Positions 39,101 to 44,180 of a stretch of DNA of 64,000 nucleotides are shown piece after piece. The notes under the pieces were generated by a model. The model worked only from the letters and a program-made list of their open reading frames with translations. It was not told the origin of the DNA and did no database searches. This stretch comes from Elmis aenea. Lineage: Eukaryota > Arthropoda > Insecta > Coleoptera > Elmidae. The position numbers were made by a program, and so were the translations under genes. Numbering within the stretch: position 1 is the stretch's first letter; every line of letters begins with the position of its first letter. Location of the stretch: assembly GCA_947652605.1 (NCBI GenBank), contig OX393577.1, positions 8,680,868 through 8,744,867 on the forward strand. Reading direction: 5' to 3'.

Positions 39101-42100
39101 ATTTTCTTCATATCTGGCTTATTTATACTCTATTATTTTATATTAAAGATTTGCTTTACAAGTTAACTTAATAATATCCCGCACTCTCTGTCTGCTGCCT
39201 TATTCGTTTAAAATTTATATTATGGAAAGGGGTTTGTACCTGAAAACTCATGGACGAAAAATCCGTGATAACAATAGGGTTCGACTTACCAGAGTACAGA
39301 AATTATATTCATTAAGAGGAAGGGTTGGTTTGAACCTCATTTAAATATATCTTTGTTTGTTTATGGTTGAGTTCCATAATGAATGAAATAAATGTTAAGA
39401 CTTAAATTAAAACTGAACGATTTTTAATGAAATAAGTTTCTAAAATTTGAATTTTACTATTATACGAACTTGCTACACGGTGGAAATACCAAATCGTCTT
39501 AACACTGTCTAAAATAATATACGATTCGGTTTAAACAATTATTACTGGGGTTTGAACAAGCTAATTATTTAAAATGATTATACTAAAAATTTAGAACTGG
39601 GGATTTTACAATGTAACGTTTTTTATACTAATCAATTAAAAACTTTAAAGTTAATTTATTGCCCCAGTTTAAATTAAAATAGAAAGTTAATTGTCAAAAA
39701 CGTCGGACCCTACTATAACAATATTAAAATTGGTATTAAAAACTTAAAGCCATTTGCCAAATGAACTCGATAACGATATTTTTTTTTATGATGCAATATA
39801 AAAAACGTGCACTTCAAAATTACAAAATACGAAAAAACTATATTTACTGAAGTCGAGAAGAAACAAAAATGTTAATATAAAAGTCCAAATGTTGCGTCTG
39901 AAATAGCAAATAAAGCTCGTTTGATTTACATTTTATTTTAAATAAATGATTAAAAATTCTATTCAATATCTTCACTGAAATAAAAATATCACTCTACAAA
40001 TACGTAAAAATTTTCTATACAGTAGTTATTTTTTAAATTGTGACGAAGGGCGATCTACACGGACATAGGCAGTCTAACAAGTTTTGCATAAATTTCCAAA
40101 CGTTTGGATCTGGCTATAGAGTATTAAAAAAAACATGGGGTATTCTATTAAAAATAATGACTTAATTATGTTTAAAATTTAGCAAAATGGGCAGAAGAAA
40201 ATATACACTGTGTGTGTTGTTTTAAAAGTTTAACTTATCAGCAGTCACAAAAGCATTTTTTAAATAAAACTTCCAACTTACTTTGCCTGGAATTGTTAAA
40301 ACGCTAAATATTAATAGTTCGTTAAAGATCTATCTCTTTCAATATTAAACAAAATAACGAAAAACCAAAAACGGTTGATGTTAGGTACAAAAAACTTCAA
40401 AGAAAACTCGGTACAGCTAAATATAATATTTATTATAAGGCTTGCGGTCGCCAACAAATTACGTTATTATTTTTTTTCCATTTTGATTAATCAATCAGAT
40501 ATGAAAAAAAACGCACTAAATGGACACGTTGCATATGTTGCAAGTCTAAAGTATGTAAAAATTCAGTAATGTTTGGGTTACTTAATTTTTTTAAATGTAT
40601 TACAAAAACTTAAGCGCATTTGAAAAGTGATTGTCTTAAAAGCTTCTTACAAAATTTGAATGCTGATATCATAAATAAAATGGCACGTTTTTTGATTTCT
40701 GGTTATGGAATACTCGTATCTTACCTCCCATTTTCCAATTTGAAAAACACTAAAAAATCCTATCTGATGTTTTCATATTTAACTTACAGTCAGCACCAAC
40801 AACCGAACAAATGAAGCAATATAAGCTGTGATTTCATATTTAAATACACTATAATGTATGGTACTCGATAAATAGTGTTATAGATGATTAATTATAGATA
40901 AGCAAAAACAATATTGTTACAAAAAAAAACGTGAAAATGCATTTTAAATACTGTTAATTGCCAGATATAACCATTACTGATAAATTAAATGGTATTAAAT
41001 AACTTTTATAATATGTATGATGATTATTAACGTTAAATCATAGTAAGTTTGCTTGGTTCACAAGCGGAACGCTAGTTTTTTTTTGTGACAAAAGGTTGTC
41101 ACTTGTGAAGCTGTTTAATGTGATTGCTACGCTGACAATGAAACTACATTTTAAATCTTTATATAACATCAACTAATTCATTTGTATATACTGTACTTGT
41201 AAAATAAGTGAAGAATTTTTAATTTGCATATATTGTGTTAATTTGAGAAGTTTATTTGGAGTGAAATCAATTGCAATAAATAAAAAACTAATAATCTGTT
41301 TATTTTATATAACAAAGTTGGTAAAATTTTAATTCTCCTAAATTTTGTATACTATGACTGACTCGTGAGTGGTGACTATTTAAATAATCGATTAAAAAGA
41401 TACGGGGTGCTTAATTTTGCTGTTAGCAGGATTATACTTGAACGGTTATCTTCTACTATCGATTATGAGGACAATAGGGATGACAGATGGTCATAAACAA
41501 ACACCGTCTGTCATCGATTTGTTTTAAAAACACGTAAATTTATGTGTAATCGAGAATGGCAAATTAGCTGCATTTTTTAATTAGCTACAGTCGTAAATTG
41601 TATAAGAAGGCGTGCAATAACAAGTATTTTATGGTTCTTGGTCAATACAGTAATGTACATAAAGGGTGACAAATTAAGAGTGACCCAATTTTAATCAGCA
41701 ATTTTTATAAAACGAAATAATTTAAAAAATTCATTTTTATTGCACATTAAAGAATGAATTGTCAAGTGTATATGAGTTGTTTCCGGGTTGGAACCGCGTC
41801 GTAGGTTTCTTCATAACCGACGTTTCGTTCTCCTTTATCGGGAACATCTTCAGGGGTTGTTGGTTAAACAGCTGCTGTTTAATTTGTCACCCTTTATTTT
41901 ATTTGAAACTGTCATATTGGTTCGATATTAATGCTATAATTTTTATGGTTTATTTGTAAAGTTGCTACCTTTATATTGTTTAGCATAAAACAATATGTGT
42001 GTAAAGAAAAAACTTTGGCATATGTGGATAATCACACGTTTTCTGGTGTTTCATTCTGGTAGCTTTCTTGGAAGTGGCGTAGAGAAACCTAAGAAGTTGG

Positions 42101-43539
42101 CAAAAGTAAATTGCTTTGTCATTTGCATTTCATGGCTTCAATTTCATTGTTTATTTGTTAATTAGAAAATAAATGGAACTGTTACCTAAAACTTATTGCT
42201 TAGTTGTTGATTGATACCCTTGTCTATTATGGAACAATAATTTGAGCTTTAGATGAAAGCTTTATCGACTAAATTTGATGCTTAAAAACAATTACGAATG
42301 AGTTTACGCACCTTAATGTCTATGACATGTACTATTTTTACTAACGCGATAAAATCTATATATAAATTTATATGTTATTTGTTGTTAACGTGATGTCATA
42401 AGATTTACCGCCAATAATGAGTCAAAGATAGCTGTTGATGTCTATTTTGCGGAACTCCCGAAAGAATTTTGTCTTAAAGGGTGCGGCAACTCAAGAAACT
42501 TTGAATTAAGTGTATAAATGTTGAAGATAGTTATAAAGAAAAATATTTTTGGTTTGTTTTCCCAAGTGCTTTTATCATACACAAAATAAGCTCTCGAACA
42601 TCGTATAAAACCATCTGATAATTTTAGTTGGTTTTTGCGATAAAAATAGTTTTGCGCGTTGAATATAAAAATTTGTGTGATTCTTAAATTAAGTTTAATC
42701 CTAAGCTGAATTTATTCAGTGGTAACTCTTTAAGGGGCGTTTTTCAAATGGCCTATTGTTTTTCAAATGCCAATGATTCCGTTGCAGCTACGGTAGTAAC
42801 AAAATTACTATAACTTTTTTCCCGCTACAATTTTGGCACTTTCAAAACGGTCCAAAAGTACTGAAGTACCGAAGGTTGCTTCCGTTGTCGAATGCAATAT
42901 CAATTGTTGGCAAATACGTGGTACTTTATGATTCAATTGCCATAAAAAATAACCATCAAAAGCAAGTTAATCATATAAAAGCTATTTACATGTTATTTCA
43001 CAACATTAGATTATTTCCGGTTTCCTATTAAAGCCAACGCCTTCTTTATGCAAACTCGATACTGTTAAGAACATGCATTAGTGCGTGTTGACATAATTTA
43101 AAGGCTCTGTCATAATTACTTAAATATTACAATTGTAAAATCAGCGGAATAAAATTATATATCAGTTTGCGACAAAAAAAAAAGAAGAAATAAGTCTGTG
43201 CTGTTTAGGAAAAACAAGAATTTAAACCTGCTTTAGTCGTTATTGTTACAAATCGCTTACTATTTTTGATTCTTCTTTTGGACAAGTCGGCGTAGAAGGT
43301 TTTGGTGTGGAGGGTTTTGTCGTGGGAGATGTTTTCTCCGCCTCTTCCACTGTCGAAAGTATGTCGATAACGGGAGTACATCTTTTATCAGTATTGTCGA
43401 CATACGGCACGACGTTGATGATCGGTGTCGAGGGATGAGTGCTAGCATCATCTGTGTCAATTCTCCAGGATCTTATTAGTTGAATCACGTACATCAAACT
43501 GGGCATTTCGCCTTTGCACCAAGACAGGCATCCACTTAA
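2995..43539 (-). CDS. TrpA1: TrpA1: ankyrin TRP cation channel (whole gene, 16 coding exons)
   Basis: TrpA1 is a plasma-membrane non-selective cation channel of sensory neurons, gated by heat and reactive irritants in insects. Sixteen exons, all with AG/GT borders and agreeing phases, join into one open frame of 3930 nt (about 1309 aa). Order: long N-terminal segment (aa 1-159), a block of ankyrin repeats (about 160-720), a cysteine-bearing linker (HPC, DKC, ANC, YLQC), S1-S5 (about 845-1072), pore and S6 (1073-1163) and a C-terminal tail. Identity to Drosophila TrpA1 is high by eye: stretches such as QQGHTRVVQLLLNRGALLHR and LMNLLIGLAVGDIESVRRNA are recognisable. It is slightly longer than the roughly 1200 aa fly form because of exons 1-2. 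The true start is uncertain: exon 1 begins at a splice acceptor, so an upstream exon, perhaps non-coding, is expected; the first in-frame Met is at 43506. Introns range from 54 bp to 14.8 kb and are packed with transposons. Confidence 0.95.
3148..4100 (-). other. TrpA1 intron 15
   Basis: Holds a solitary CAGGGTGTCC element end near 3604 and a perfect ACTTCCGG/CCGGAAGT inverted pair near 3315. No gene is seen. Intron 14 (4229-4677) likewise holds one CAGGGTGTCC end near 4543. Confidence 0.5.
4101..4228 (-). CDS. TrpA1: TrpA1 exon 15, coiled-coil segment
   Basis: Reads (G)LDMAMESNEDYLVSEMVK then KKLRDIASVLDTQQQLLRLI, similar to the C-terminal coiled coil of TRPA1 channels. Donor GTAAGT, phase 0 out. 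Confidence 0.9.
4678..4837 (-). CDS. TrpA1: TrpA1 exon 14, C-terminal domain
   Basis: Reads VILHTELERKLPKMLLEKID then IIRKWFGNPFSDD(G), matching fly VVLHTELERKLP and RKWFSNPF. Acceptor tttattacag, donor GTAATA, phase 1 out. Confidence 0.95.
4882..6124 (+). mobile_element. Decayed mariner with terminal inverted repeats
   Basis: Terminal repeats ATTCAAATGAAAACCGCAA at 4892-4910 and its reverse complement at 6104-6122 bound the copy; the left end starts ATACGAGGGGG. Between them are broken mariner transposase frames: 5486-5677 reads TTKDVKPFQIYRRMIKQYY, QVYEWAKNF and VADAPRP, the N-terminal domain typical of SETMAR-type mariners. It lies in TrpA1 intron 13 and is interrupted by an R1-like retrotransposon fragment. 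Confidence 0.75.
5065..5420 (+). mobile_element. Fragment of an R1/I-type non-LTR retrotransposon
   Basis: 5149-5277 reads KLRMSRADIRAATGLVTGHW, then a shifted C-G-C-G-E-E-E-E-T-P-L-H-I pattern. This is the 3' end of the polyprotein of R1/I-clade elements (region after the RT/RNase H). Downstream bases continue with E-F-F-K-N-T-G-L-like coding in another frame. It is inserted in the mariner, and its exact ends are unclear. Confidence 0.6.
6423..6695 (-). CDS. TrpA1: TrpA1 exon 13, pore loop and S6
   Basis: 91 codons, phase 0/0: GDHLSFRTVPMSLMRTFSMM, selectivity-filter region MMLGEIDF, then S6 and the TRP-like segment ending QLKRLAMQ. Acceptor actttttag, donor GTACGT. Confidence 0.97.
6721..7225. 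repeat. Tandem pair of partial foldback units
   Basis: Two direct copies about 325 bp apart (from 6721 and 7046) start GGCCGTCCGAAAA and share gagaccgtgttagaaaaaat and gatgcacgcatcctttgtga. They are diverged from the arm of the foldback at 8210-8923 (gcgcatcctt, cggtctcggagaaa). They fill TrpA1 intron 12. Confidence 0.6.
7384..8145 (-). CDS. TrpA1: TrpA1 exon 12, S1 to S5
   Basis: 254 codons, phase 0/0. Starts AMVSHGRVELLAHPLSQKYL. S1 is near YFHIANLLFYSIFLGFVTCF; S5 is near VGIYVVMFLEILQTLMKVLM, followed by AFGLAFYILLSR. The S1-S2 loop differs most from the fly sequence. Donor GTAAGC. Confidence 0.97.
8210..8923. mobile_element. Foldback element, copy 1
   Basis: Arms about 300 bp long are inverted copies: gtcgctagaatctgatcaag near 8237 pairs with cttgatcagattctatcgac near 8878. 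They are separated by a short centre with ggtttcg and cgcaaaaaac words. It fills TrpA1 intron 11. A second copy of the family is at 63103-63708. No coding capacity is credible. Confidence 0.8.
9025..9135 (-). CDS. TrpA1: TrpA1 exon 11, linker to S1
   Basis: 37 codons, phase 0/0: IKYNFTYLQCPQFYADMDGK then PIPLPALN. Introns on both sides have clear acceptors and donors; the one to exon 10 is 55 bp. Confidence 0.95.
9191..9335 (-). CDS. TrpA1: TrpA1 exon 10, linker with conserved cysteines
   Basis: Reads (R)ATEIMSLKSDKHPCVALAL then VQDKCITKANCKKDSKSFY. Several cysteines in this pre-membrane linker are conserved with the fly channel. In the family this region senses electrophiles. Donor GTAAGT, phase 0 out. 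Confidence 0.95.
9420..9740 (+). mobile_element. 3' end fragment of a non-LTR retrotransposon
   Basis: The frame reads MKIDAKRIKGIPRTKWKNEV then ERGVSWKDVLQLAYDKKRLR before a stop and a GAA-rich tail. This is the usual C-terminus of insect endonuclease/reverse transcriptase LINEs. It is truncated and inactive. Confidence 0.6.
9780..11430 (+). mobile_element. Decayed non-LTR retrotransposon (RT relic)
   Basis: Broken plus-strand frames give RT blocks in order: SGPDGIVAEMLKK near 10005, PKEWK near 10110, EEQSGFRAGRSCMDNLFCLK near 10270, LHLLFIDLTKA near 10370, QGSCLSPTLFKIYIE near 10565, FANDQ (for F/Y-A-D-D) near 10685, then YNTVIKSIVLYGAEAWRWTE near 10990. Stops and a damaged catalytic motif make it dead. 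It lies antisense in TrpA1 intron 9. The 3' tail is repeated at 13942-14052. Confidence 0.75.
11484..11653 (-). CDS. TrpA1: TrpA1 exon 9, last ankyrin repeats
   Basis: Reads NTALHLATMENQPNSIAFLL and ends LAMVTHED(R). The intron to exon 8 is only 57 bp. Donor GTAATT, phase 2 out. Confidence 0.95.
11711..11990 (-). CDS. TrpA1: TrpA1 exon 8, ankyrin repeats
   Basis: Reads (R)YGRYNTVRQLLDSEKG to LLDQSDKDG, nearly identical by eye to the fly channel, with TPLHISSQQGH and NPLHLAAMNG repeats. Phase 2 in, phase 0 out, donor GTAAGT. Confidence 0.95.
12041..12204. mobile_element. Small hairpin MITE
   Basis: Near-inverted arms: atgctacataaca near 12059 pairs with tgttatgtaatatact near 12176, and gcactcgtggaaa pairs with tttccactcgtgcg. 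It lies in TrpA1 intron 7. The element class is not determined. Confidence 0.6.
12400..12578 (-). CDS. TrpA1: TrpA1 exon 7, ankyrin repeats
   Basis: Reads SQSQTNLLQLLNEKDNTG, then SPLHYASREGHIRSLENLI. It ends in CG and completes Arg with the next exon (phase 2). Acceptor ttcattttag, donor GTGAGT. Confidence 0.95.
12704..13101. repeat. FB-like minisatellite element, partial
   Basis: Contains about 20 imperfect copies of a 12-14 bp unit, ttttcgagcaattg, densest at 12955-13095. The ends resemble those of the full copy at 25429-26155 (ggttkngngaaaattgctcg). The left arm is short. It occupies TrpA1 intron 6. Confidence 0.65.
13168..13815 (-). CDS. TrpA1: TrpA1 exon 6, large ankyrin exon
   Basis: 216 codons, phase 0/0, from ITEFGACPKKPCNNGYYPIH to EQFASEVCK. 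It contains several ankyrin repeats (NVPLHSAVHGGD, TPIHLACAQG, TPLHCAAMFDHP, SPLLLAALRG). The acceptor is an unusual ttgatag; the donor is GTACAT. Confidence 0.95.
13942..14052 (+). mobile_element. Second copy of the LINE 3' tail
   Basis: Matches 11312-11424 almost base for base (cagagagctatgagcgaaat, ggaaggggtggaggaacagt, gacagacgctatagaa), with a short deletion. This looks like a strongly 5'-truncated insertion of the same LINE family, in the same orientation, in the neighbouring TrpA1 intron. Confidence 0.75.
14150..14345 (-). CDS. TrpA1: TrpA1 exon 5, ankyrin repeats
   Basis: Reads (S)GVTTTVLNEKKQAPIHLVT then GEHGRTALHLAAIYDHEECA. Acceptor tttcttgcag, donor GTAAGT; phase 2 in, phase 0 out. 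The jockey element and a SINE lie in the intron just upstream. Confidence 0.95.
14420..14680 (-). mobile_element. tRNA-derived SINE
   Basis: On the minus strand the head reads AGCTCGGTGGCTGGTTGATA (A-box-like TGGCTGGTTGA) followed about 40 bases later by a perfect B box GGTTCGAATCC (14614-14624). Then come a CT-rich body and an A-rich tail (plus-strand T run 14420-14429). The layout fits a Pol III SINE with a tRNA-like head. It lies directly next to the 3' end of the jockey element. Confidence 0.75.
14890..17553 (-). CDS. Jockey ORF2, endonuclease and reverse transcriptase
   Basis: 887 aa. The N-terminal apurinic-like endonuclease shows LKIATWNANGIQ, SETH, GGDLNAKHVDWGS and SDHSAIIL. The central reverse transcriptase shows PGFDLITGEILK, SYRPISLLPIISKLFEKL, FLDVAQAFDRVSHEGL, AGVPQGSVLGPVLY and the catalytic FADD (TATFADDTAIMA). 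The C-terminal part is short with no RNase H, as in jockey. All catalytic motifs are present and no frameshift is seen. It makes target-primed cDNA of the element. Confidence 0.93.
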   Translation of the reverse strand: MDQRELKIATWNANGIQNRKEEIELFLNTQNIDVCLVSETHSTNQSYIKLTGYKIYQTTHPDNKAKGGSAIIIKDNINHYEECHIQSAEIQLTVVGIKSIKQKLTIGALYCPPRYNLKKLDYKNFLRHMGDRFILGGDLNAKHVDWGSRLTTTKGKELREAIREMGCTYHSTGKPTYWPTDLNKIPDLLDFFISKRVSPNFIDIAENFDLDSDHSAIILTLSEKIIKKENRPTLANKTTDWMNFKTELANKINLNIQLQTLEQLETEVEKFNSVIQQAAWNSTKEYTHRSIANNYPKEIKELVKEKRRARRRYQQTRDPADKNILNNKTQQLKRKIQKLKEESINKFLENLTADKKTEYSLWKATRKLKRPITLSPPIRKPDGTWARENKQKAETFADHLAEIFKCNDIHPDAYIHETENVEDTEIELVTPKEVAKEIKTNINPNKAPGFDLITGEILKQLPKKGIVMLTYLINAAFRLRHVPSSWKVAEVIMIQKPGKPPNEAKSYRPISLLPIISKLFEKLFLKRLQPVIERKKLIPNHQFGFRHRHSTIDQVHRITDVIEKALEEKLICSTIFLDVAQAFDRVSHEGLILKLNRILPKHHVELLMSYISGRLFRIKQENEYSALKEVKAGVPQGSVLGPVLYLLYTHDLPQLQNITTATFADDTAIMAVGKDTEEAAIKLQNACNRISNWMSEWSIKLNDQKSSHIYFTNKKITQIPITINGNVVPNKTTAKYLGMTLDTRLRWKPHIKIKKEELSIKYRKLYWLLGRRSQLSMYNKIIIYNQILKPVWVYGIQLWGCAKQCNIKKVQVFQNKVLRNAVDAPWYVRNKDIHRDLCIPEVSSEIKRFAKKHATRLQNHINPEALQLLDNHGLVRRLKRQKPFELV
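17553..18668 (-). CDS. Jockey ORF1, gag-like nucleic-acid-binding protein
   Basis: 371 aa from the first Met; the frame stays open to about 18781 at the element's 5' border, so the real protein is probably longer. About aa 150-215 is a pre-C2HC-type domain (MARNLHPTCKPEDIKDELTS). It is followed by three zinc knuckles: CKRCQRYGHTQRFC, CVKCAGKHLTTEC and CSNCAEAHPANYRAC. In this clade ORF1p coats element RNA. The stop overlaps the ORF2 start as TAATG (17551-17555), a known coupling arrangement. Confidence 0.9.
   Translation of the reverse strand: MIASLQSNKNYSPINSDEEEELVAKETAWLLPKYKKRKMALSPEQKVISSKPTPNSDVAKKHKPPPVVLSNIEDYTEINQALKTRNLNFKANLMNNNQLKINVDTELEYREVTNLMNDAKIEWHTYENKQTRPIRLMARNLHPTCKPEDIKDELTSRGFKILDVVNKIRKTKEHGRVVTTPLPLFMLTFENSEEIKKIYEIQYLCHMRIKIEALKNNKLIPQCKRCQRYGHTQRFCQREANCVKCAGKHLTTECSKPKNDPPKCSNCAEAHPANYRACLVAKELQKRRDNLINSKKPQYTQQKIFSSKKITNEVSFAQAVQASKTQPGPKLNEQQTIMQMMQNLTNLMNKFSERLDRLEAKHTGTAARGTN
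18795..20203. other. TrpA1 intron 4, featureless part
   Basis: AT-rich sequence with no recognisable gene or element. A short GC-rich patch with ccccgtttgctcctcccc sits near 19000 and a TG-repeat stretch near 20065. Confidence 0.4.
20204..20911. mobile_element. CAGGGTG foldback MITE (708 bp)
   Basis: Starts CAGGGTGTCCCAGGTTACAT and ends with the inverted form ...gtaatctgggacaccctg, flanked by TA on both sides. Inner arms pair ccagcatgg with ccatgctgg. TA target and CAGGG ends fit the Tc1/mariner superfamily. The right part is duplicated at 60437-60973. Confidence 0.8.
21354..21444 (-). CDS. TrpA1: TrpA1 exon 4, ankyrin repeat
   Basis: This 91 nt exon is too short for usual ORF calling. It reads (D)LNVQDNAGNTPLHVAVENG then ALDAVDYLLQ(S), with an ankyrin TPLH core. 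Acceptor atatttcag, donor GTAAGT; phase 1 in, phase 2 out. Confidence 0.95.
21445..23789. other. TrpA1 intron 3
   Basis: A one-sided CAGGGTGGTCC element (21488 to about 21645) is a partial copy of the palindrome arm at 51392. The rest is AT-rich with no gene seen. Confidence 0.5.
23790..23946 (-). CDS. TrpA1: TrpA1 exon 3, first ankyrin repeats
   Basis: Reads AAESGNIETFQRLYFAEPSR, then GRTVAHQASAKNRINILQFI. Acceptor is attttcag, donor GTGAGT; phase 0 in, phase 1 out. It closely follows the fly sequence and is shared by all plausible isoforms. Confidence 0.95.
24860..25435. mobile_element. One-sided CAGGGTGGTCC element hosting a hAT MITE
   Basis: Starts TA-CAGGGTGGTCC at 24860 and continues gggatctcgtaaacggtaag, the same opening as elements at 35077 and 61855. 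The far end is not found. A hAT MITE (24976-25222) is nested in it. Confidence 0.5.
24976..25222. mobile_element. hAT-type MITE with perfect 8 bp target duplication
   Basis: Begins CAGTGGTTTTAAACC and ends ggttggaaaccactg. It is flanked by identical CTTTAACG at 24968-24975 and 25223-25230. The 8 bp duplication and CAGNGG-type ends are the hAT hallmark. Confidence 0.88.
25429..26155. mobile_element. FB-like foldback element with minisatellite arms
   Basis: Both arms are made of inverted copies of the unit tttcgagcaattg and close variants. The left end is cggttgcggaaaattgctcg; the right end, read inward on the other strand, is similar. A 10 bp direct repeat CATATTTAAC flanks it (25419-25428 and 26156-26165). 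Tandem-repeat arms plus a 9-10 bp duplication recall Drosophila FB elements, which are Mutator-related. Partial copies are at 12704 and 59009. Confidence 0.75.
26166..27590. other. Featureless part of TrpA1 intron 2
   Basis: AT-rich; one CAGGGTGTTTC end near 27132 is the only recognised motif. Confidence 0.4.
27600..28245 (+). mobile_element. Decayed non-LTR reverse transcriptase fragment
   Basis: Starts with the catalytic motif (YRYADDQALISQNENDLQGA) and follows the usual RT C-terminal path through many stops and shifts. Only this region of the element survives, in TrpA1 intron 2. Confidence 0.65.
28945..29370. repeat. Direct repeat of about 170 bp, 249 bp apart
   Basis: Two copies (from about 28950 and 29200) share aatcttttgatcatggatca, attttcattctcttgtta and tatcttgtagtg. 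Flanking ggcttgaaagtacctct near 29161 recurs near 29923. The origin is unknown. Confidence 0.6.
29778..29920. mobile_element. Short hairpin MITE
   Basis: Arms gatgagtccagtttttttcg and cgaaaaaaactggactttca are inverted, with outer aatatagcatttac pairing with gtaaaatatactat. The class is unknown. It lies about 0.6 kb downstream of the alternative TrpA1 exon. Confidence 0.65.
30508..30633 (-). CDS. TrpA1: Candidate alternative first exon of TrpA1
   Basis: The open frame starts with two Met codons (30633) and runs 42 codons, ending DATYFR at a strong donor (CGA then GTGAGT) in phase 0. That phase is exactly what exon 3 (AAESGN) needs. Splicing here would give a protein of about 1192 aa, close to the usual fly length. 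Upstream on the minus strand is a TATA-like TTTTATAATAA about 10 bases before the Met and no clear acceptor. It sits in the large intron between exons 2 and 3, where an internal promoter would be expected. Known insect TrpA1 genes do use alternative N-termini with different heat sensitivity. No homology evidence supports this exon, so it is an inference. Confidence 0.5.
30634..31078. other. Upstream of the alternative TrpA1 exon
   Basis: May hold the internal promoter; a TATA-like ttataataa (minus) lies just before the Met. A GC-rich patch at 31005-31075 (gggggggcgatggggt, ccccgggcccg) resembles the end of another repeat. Confidence 0.35.
31079..32663. mobile_element. Large nested CAGGGTG palindrome (1.6 kb)
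   Basis: Outer arms (31079-31465 and about 32275-32663) are inverted: CAGGGTGCACCAAATTCGAA pairs with the reversed end ttcgaattaggtccactatg. TA flanks both sides. Inside are further inverted pairs (CCGGGTGTAAATGAAG near 31470 with cttcatttacacccg near 31850) and a CAGGGTGTTCC end near 31684, so several elements are stacked. No coding capacity. Confidence 0.75.
32798..33812. mobile_element. Non-autonomous element with CATAGGCGCCGAC ends
   Basis: Terminal inverted repeats CATAGGCGCCGACT and AGTCGGCGCCTATG (with nearby gggggg/cccccc blocks) and a 6 bp direct repeat CGTCAT at 32792-32797 and 33813-33818. The inside is AT-rich; an 84-codon ORF at 33328 shows no family resemblance. The superfamily is not assigned. 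Confidence 0.75.
33830..35076. other. Featureless part of TrpA1 intron 2
   Basis: AT-rich; no gene or bounded element recognised. Confidence 0.4.
35077..36804 (-). mobile_element. Tc1/mariner-superfamily transposon with CAGGGTG ends
   Basis: Ends CAGGGTGGTGC (35077) and, inverted, CAGGGTGTCCCC (36804), each next to TA. It encloses a transposase gene on the minus strand. These ends match the many non-coding CAGGGTG elements in the window, which makes it the only coding relative seen here. The side after the transposase C-terminus carries the ggcaacggtaagagatacaa motif shared with the MITEs. Confidence 0.75.
35489..36361 (-). pseudogene. Transposase with helix-turn-helix and DDE domains, C-terminally truncated
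   Basis: 290 aa. The N-terminal DUF4817-like helix-turn-helix region reads MSYTNLYTLNELADIHLVYG. Then come HGRPRNVSTPEVEEEILEII and a DDE-type catalytic core with Asp in LFTDESCF and MHDGAPPHF. The third acidic block (usually near W-P-P-R-S-P-D-L) is missing: after FPDRWIYELF the frame turns into AT-rich sequence and stops. The protein is therefore probably inactive. It would otherwise cut and paste elements at TA sites. Confidence 0.85.
36810..37410. other. Featureless part of TrpA1 intron 2
   Basis: AT-rich; a long T run near 36880. The ORF here shows no family resemblance. Confidence 0.4.
37420..38440 (+). mobile_element. Non-LTR reverse transcriptase fragment split by a MITE
   Basis: 37462-37746 reads LEQVNEFKYLGIIINSKGTQ, ITVYNTIYKPILTYGAE and ATEMRYLREVL; the frame resumes after 38316 as LGVRRVDIIRNEHIRETLKM and ends KLKWTGH. 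This is the C-terminal part of an insect LINE RT. Removing the inserted element and one TTA restores the frame. Confidence 0.85.
37747..38315. mobile_element. PIF/Harbinger-like MITE (569 bp)
   Basis: Terminal inverted repeats AGCCGGTTCCACATCAATAA (left) and AGCTGGATCCACATCAATAA (right, reversed) with TTA duplicated at 37744-37746 and 38316-38318. An internal inverted pair gactgtgcgccgc (38119) and gcggcgcacagtc (38217) adds a second hairpin. The TTA duplication suggests PIF/Harbinger. Confidence 0.85.
38781..38978 (-). CDS. TrpA1: TrpA1 exon 2 of the long N-terminus
   Basis: This exon has 66 codons, phase 0/0, with acceptor tttgattgcag and a strong donor GTAAGT. It starts GWLLSTFRRLLPF and ends MTESPYRILR, which joins directly to AAESGN of exon 3, as the fly protein joins its N-terminal segment to the same AAESGN. 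It is followed by a 14.8 kb intron. Confidence 0.75.
38979..43260. other. TrpA1 intron 1
   Basis: Mostly featureless AT-rich DNA. The only bounded element seen is the MITE at 41660-41896. Confidence 0.5.
41660..41896. mobile_element. MITE with AAAGGGTGACAAATTAA ends
   Basis: The 17 bp terminal repeat aaagggtgacaaattaa at 41661 is inverted as ttaatttgtcaccctttat ending near 41896, with T/A-rich flanks. The inside carries ccgacgtttcgttctccttt, a phrase shared by other insect repeats. The class is unknown. Confidence 0.75.
43261..43539 (-). CDS. TrpA1: TrpA1 exon 1 of the long N-terminus
   Basis: This exon has 93 codons, phase 0 at both ends. It is preceded by the acceptor tattttccag and followed by the donor GTAAGC. 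It reads LSGCLSWCKGEMPSLMYVIQ onward, then a Thr/Ser/Pro-rich tail (repeats of KPSTP). The phases fit exon 2 exactly. If translation starts here, Met at 43506 is the first candidate. The sequence is not one I recognise from other channels, so membership of TrpA1 rests on strand, phase and position. Confidence 0.6.
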
Positions 43540-44044
43540 CTGGAAAATACACGTTTATAAGTGAATATGAATGTGACATGTATTTTTAATAATCTTGAAA
43601 AACTGCAGATTAAACAGAAATTGAAATGAAGTGTCCTTATATAAACGGATAATGTTAGAACATCCACCATCAAATATCACTAAAATTGATACCTAAATGC
43701 TTTTGGGTGAAAAACATTAGTATTATTTTTCCTTTGTTAAGTAAGTAGTTAGTATAAACGTACAAAAAATTGAATTACCGTTGTGGTAAAATTTTAAATA
43801 GGTACGTCATAAAACCAAAATAAAAAATTTCCGTACACCGTTTATACAGTAATTATGGTATGTCAAAAATATAAATGCAATGCTTATATAGGGTGTCCAC
43901 TGTACACCCAGTGTATATTTCTTTATATATAGTTTATTATTTAAAATTTTGTGCGAAATGGGAAAAAATAGCAAAAAAATTTGTTGATTATTTTCATTTA
44001 TCAATTATCAGTAGTTATATGACAAGTGCATTGAAAATTATCGA

Positions 44045-44148
44045 TAATTTTTGGTAAATATGCACGAATGCAAGTTGAATCAGAAAAAATAACTCGTGTT
44101 TTTTTCAGCTTATCCAACTTGCATGAATGAAATTTGTCAAAAATTATA
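44045..44148. repeat. Short hairpin
   Basis: ataatttttggtaaatatgc and cgaatgcaagttg pair with caacttgcatgaatg and gtcaaaaattat on the other side of a 40-base loop. Confidence 0.6.
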
Positions 44149-44180
44149 GATTATTTGCAATGCACGAGTTCTATTTGGTC

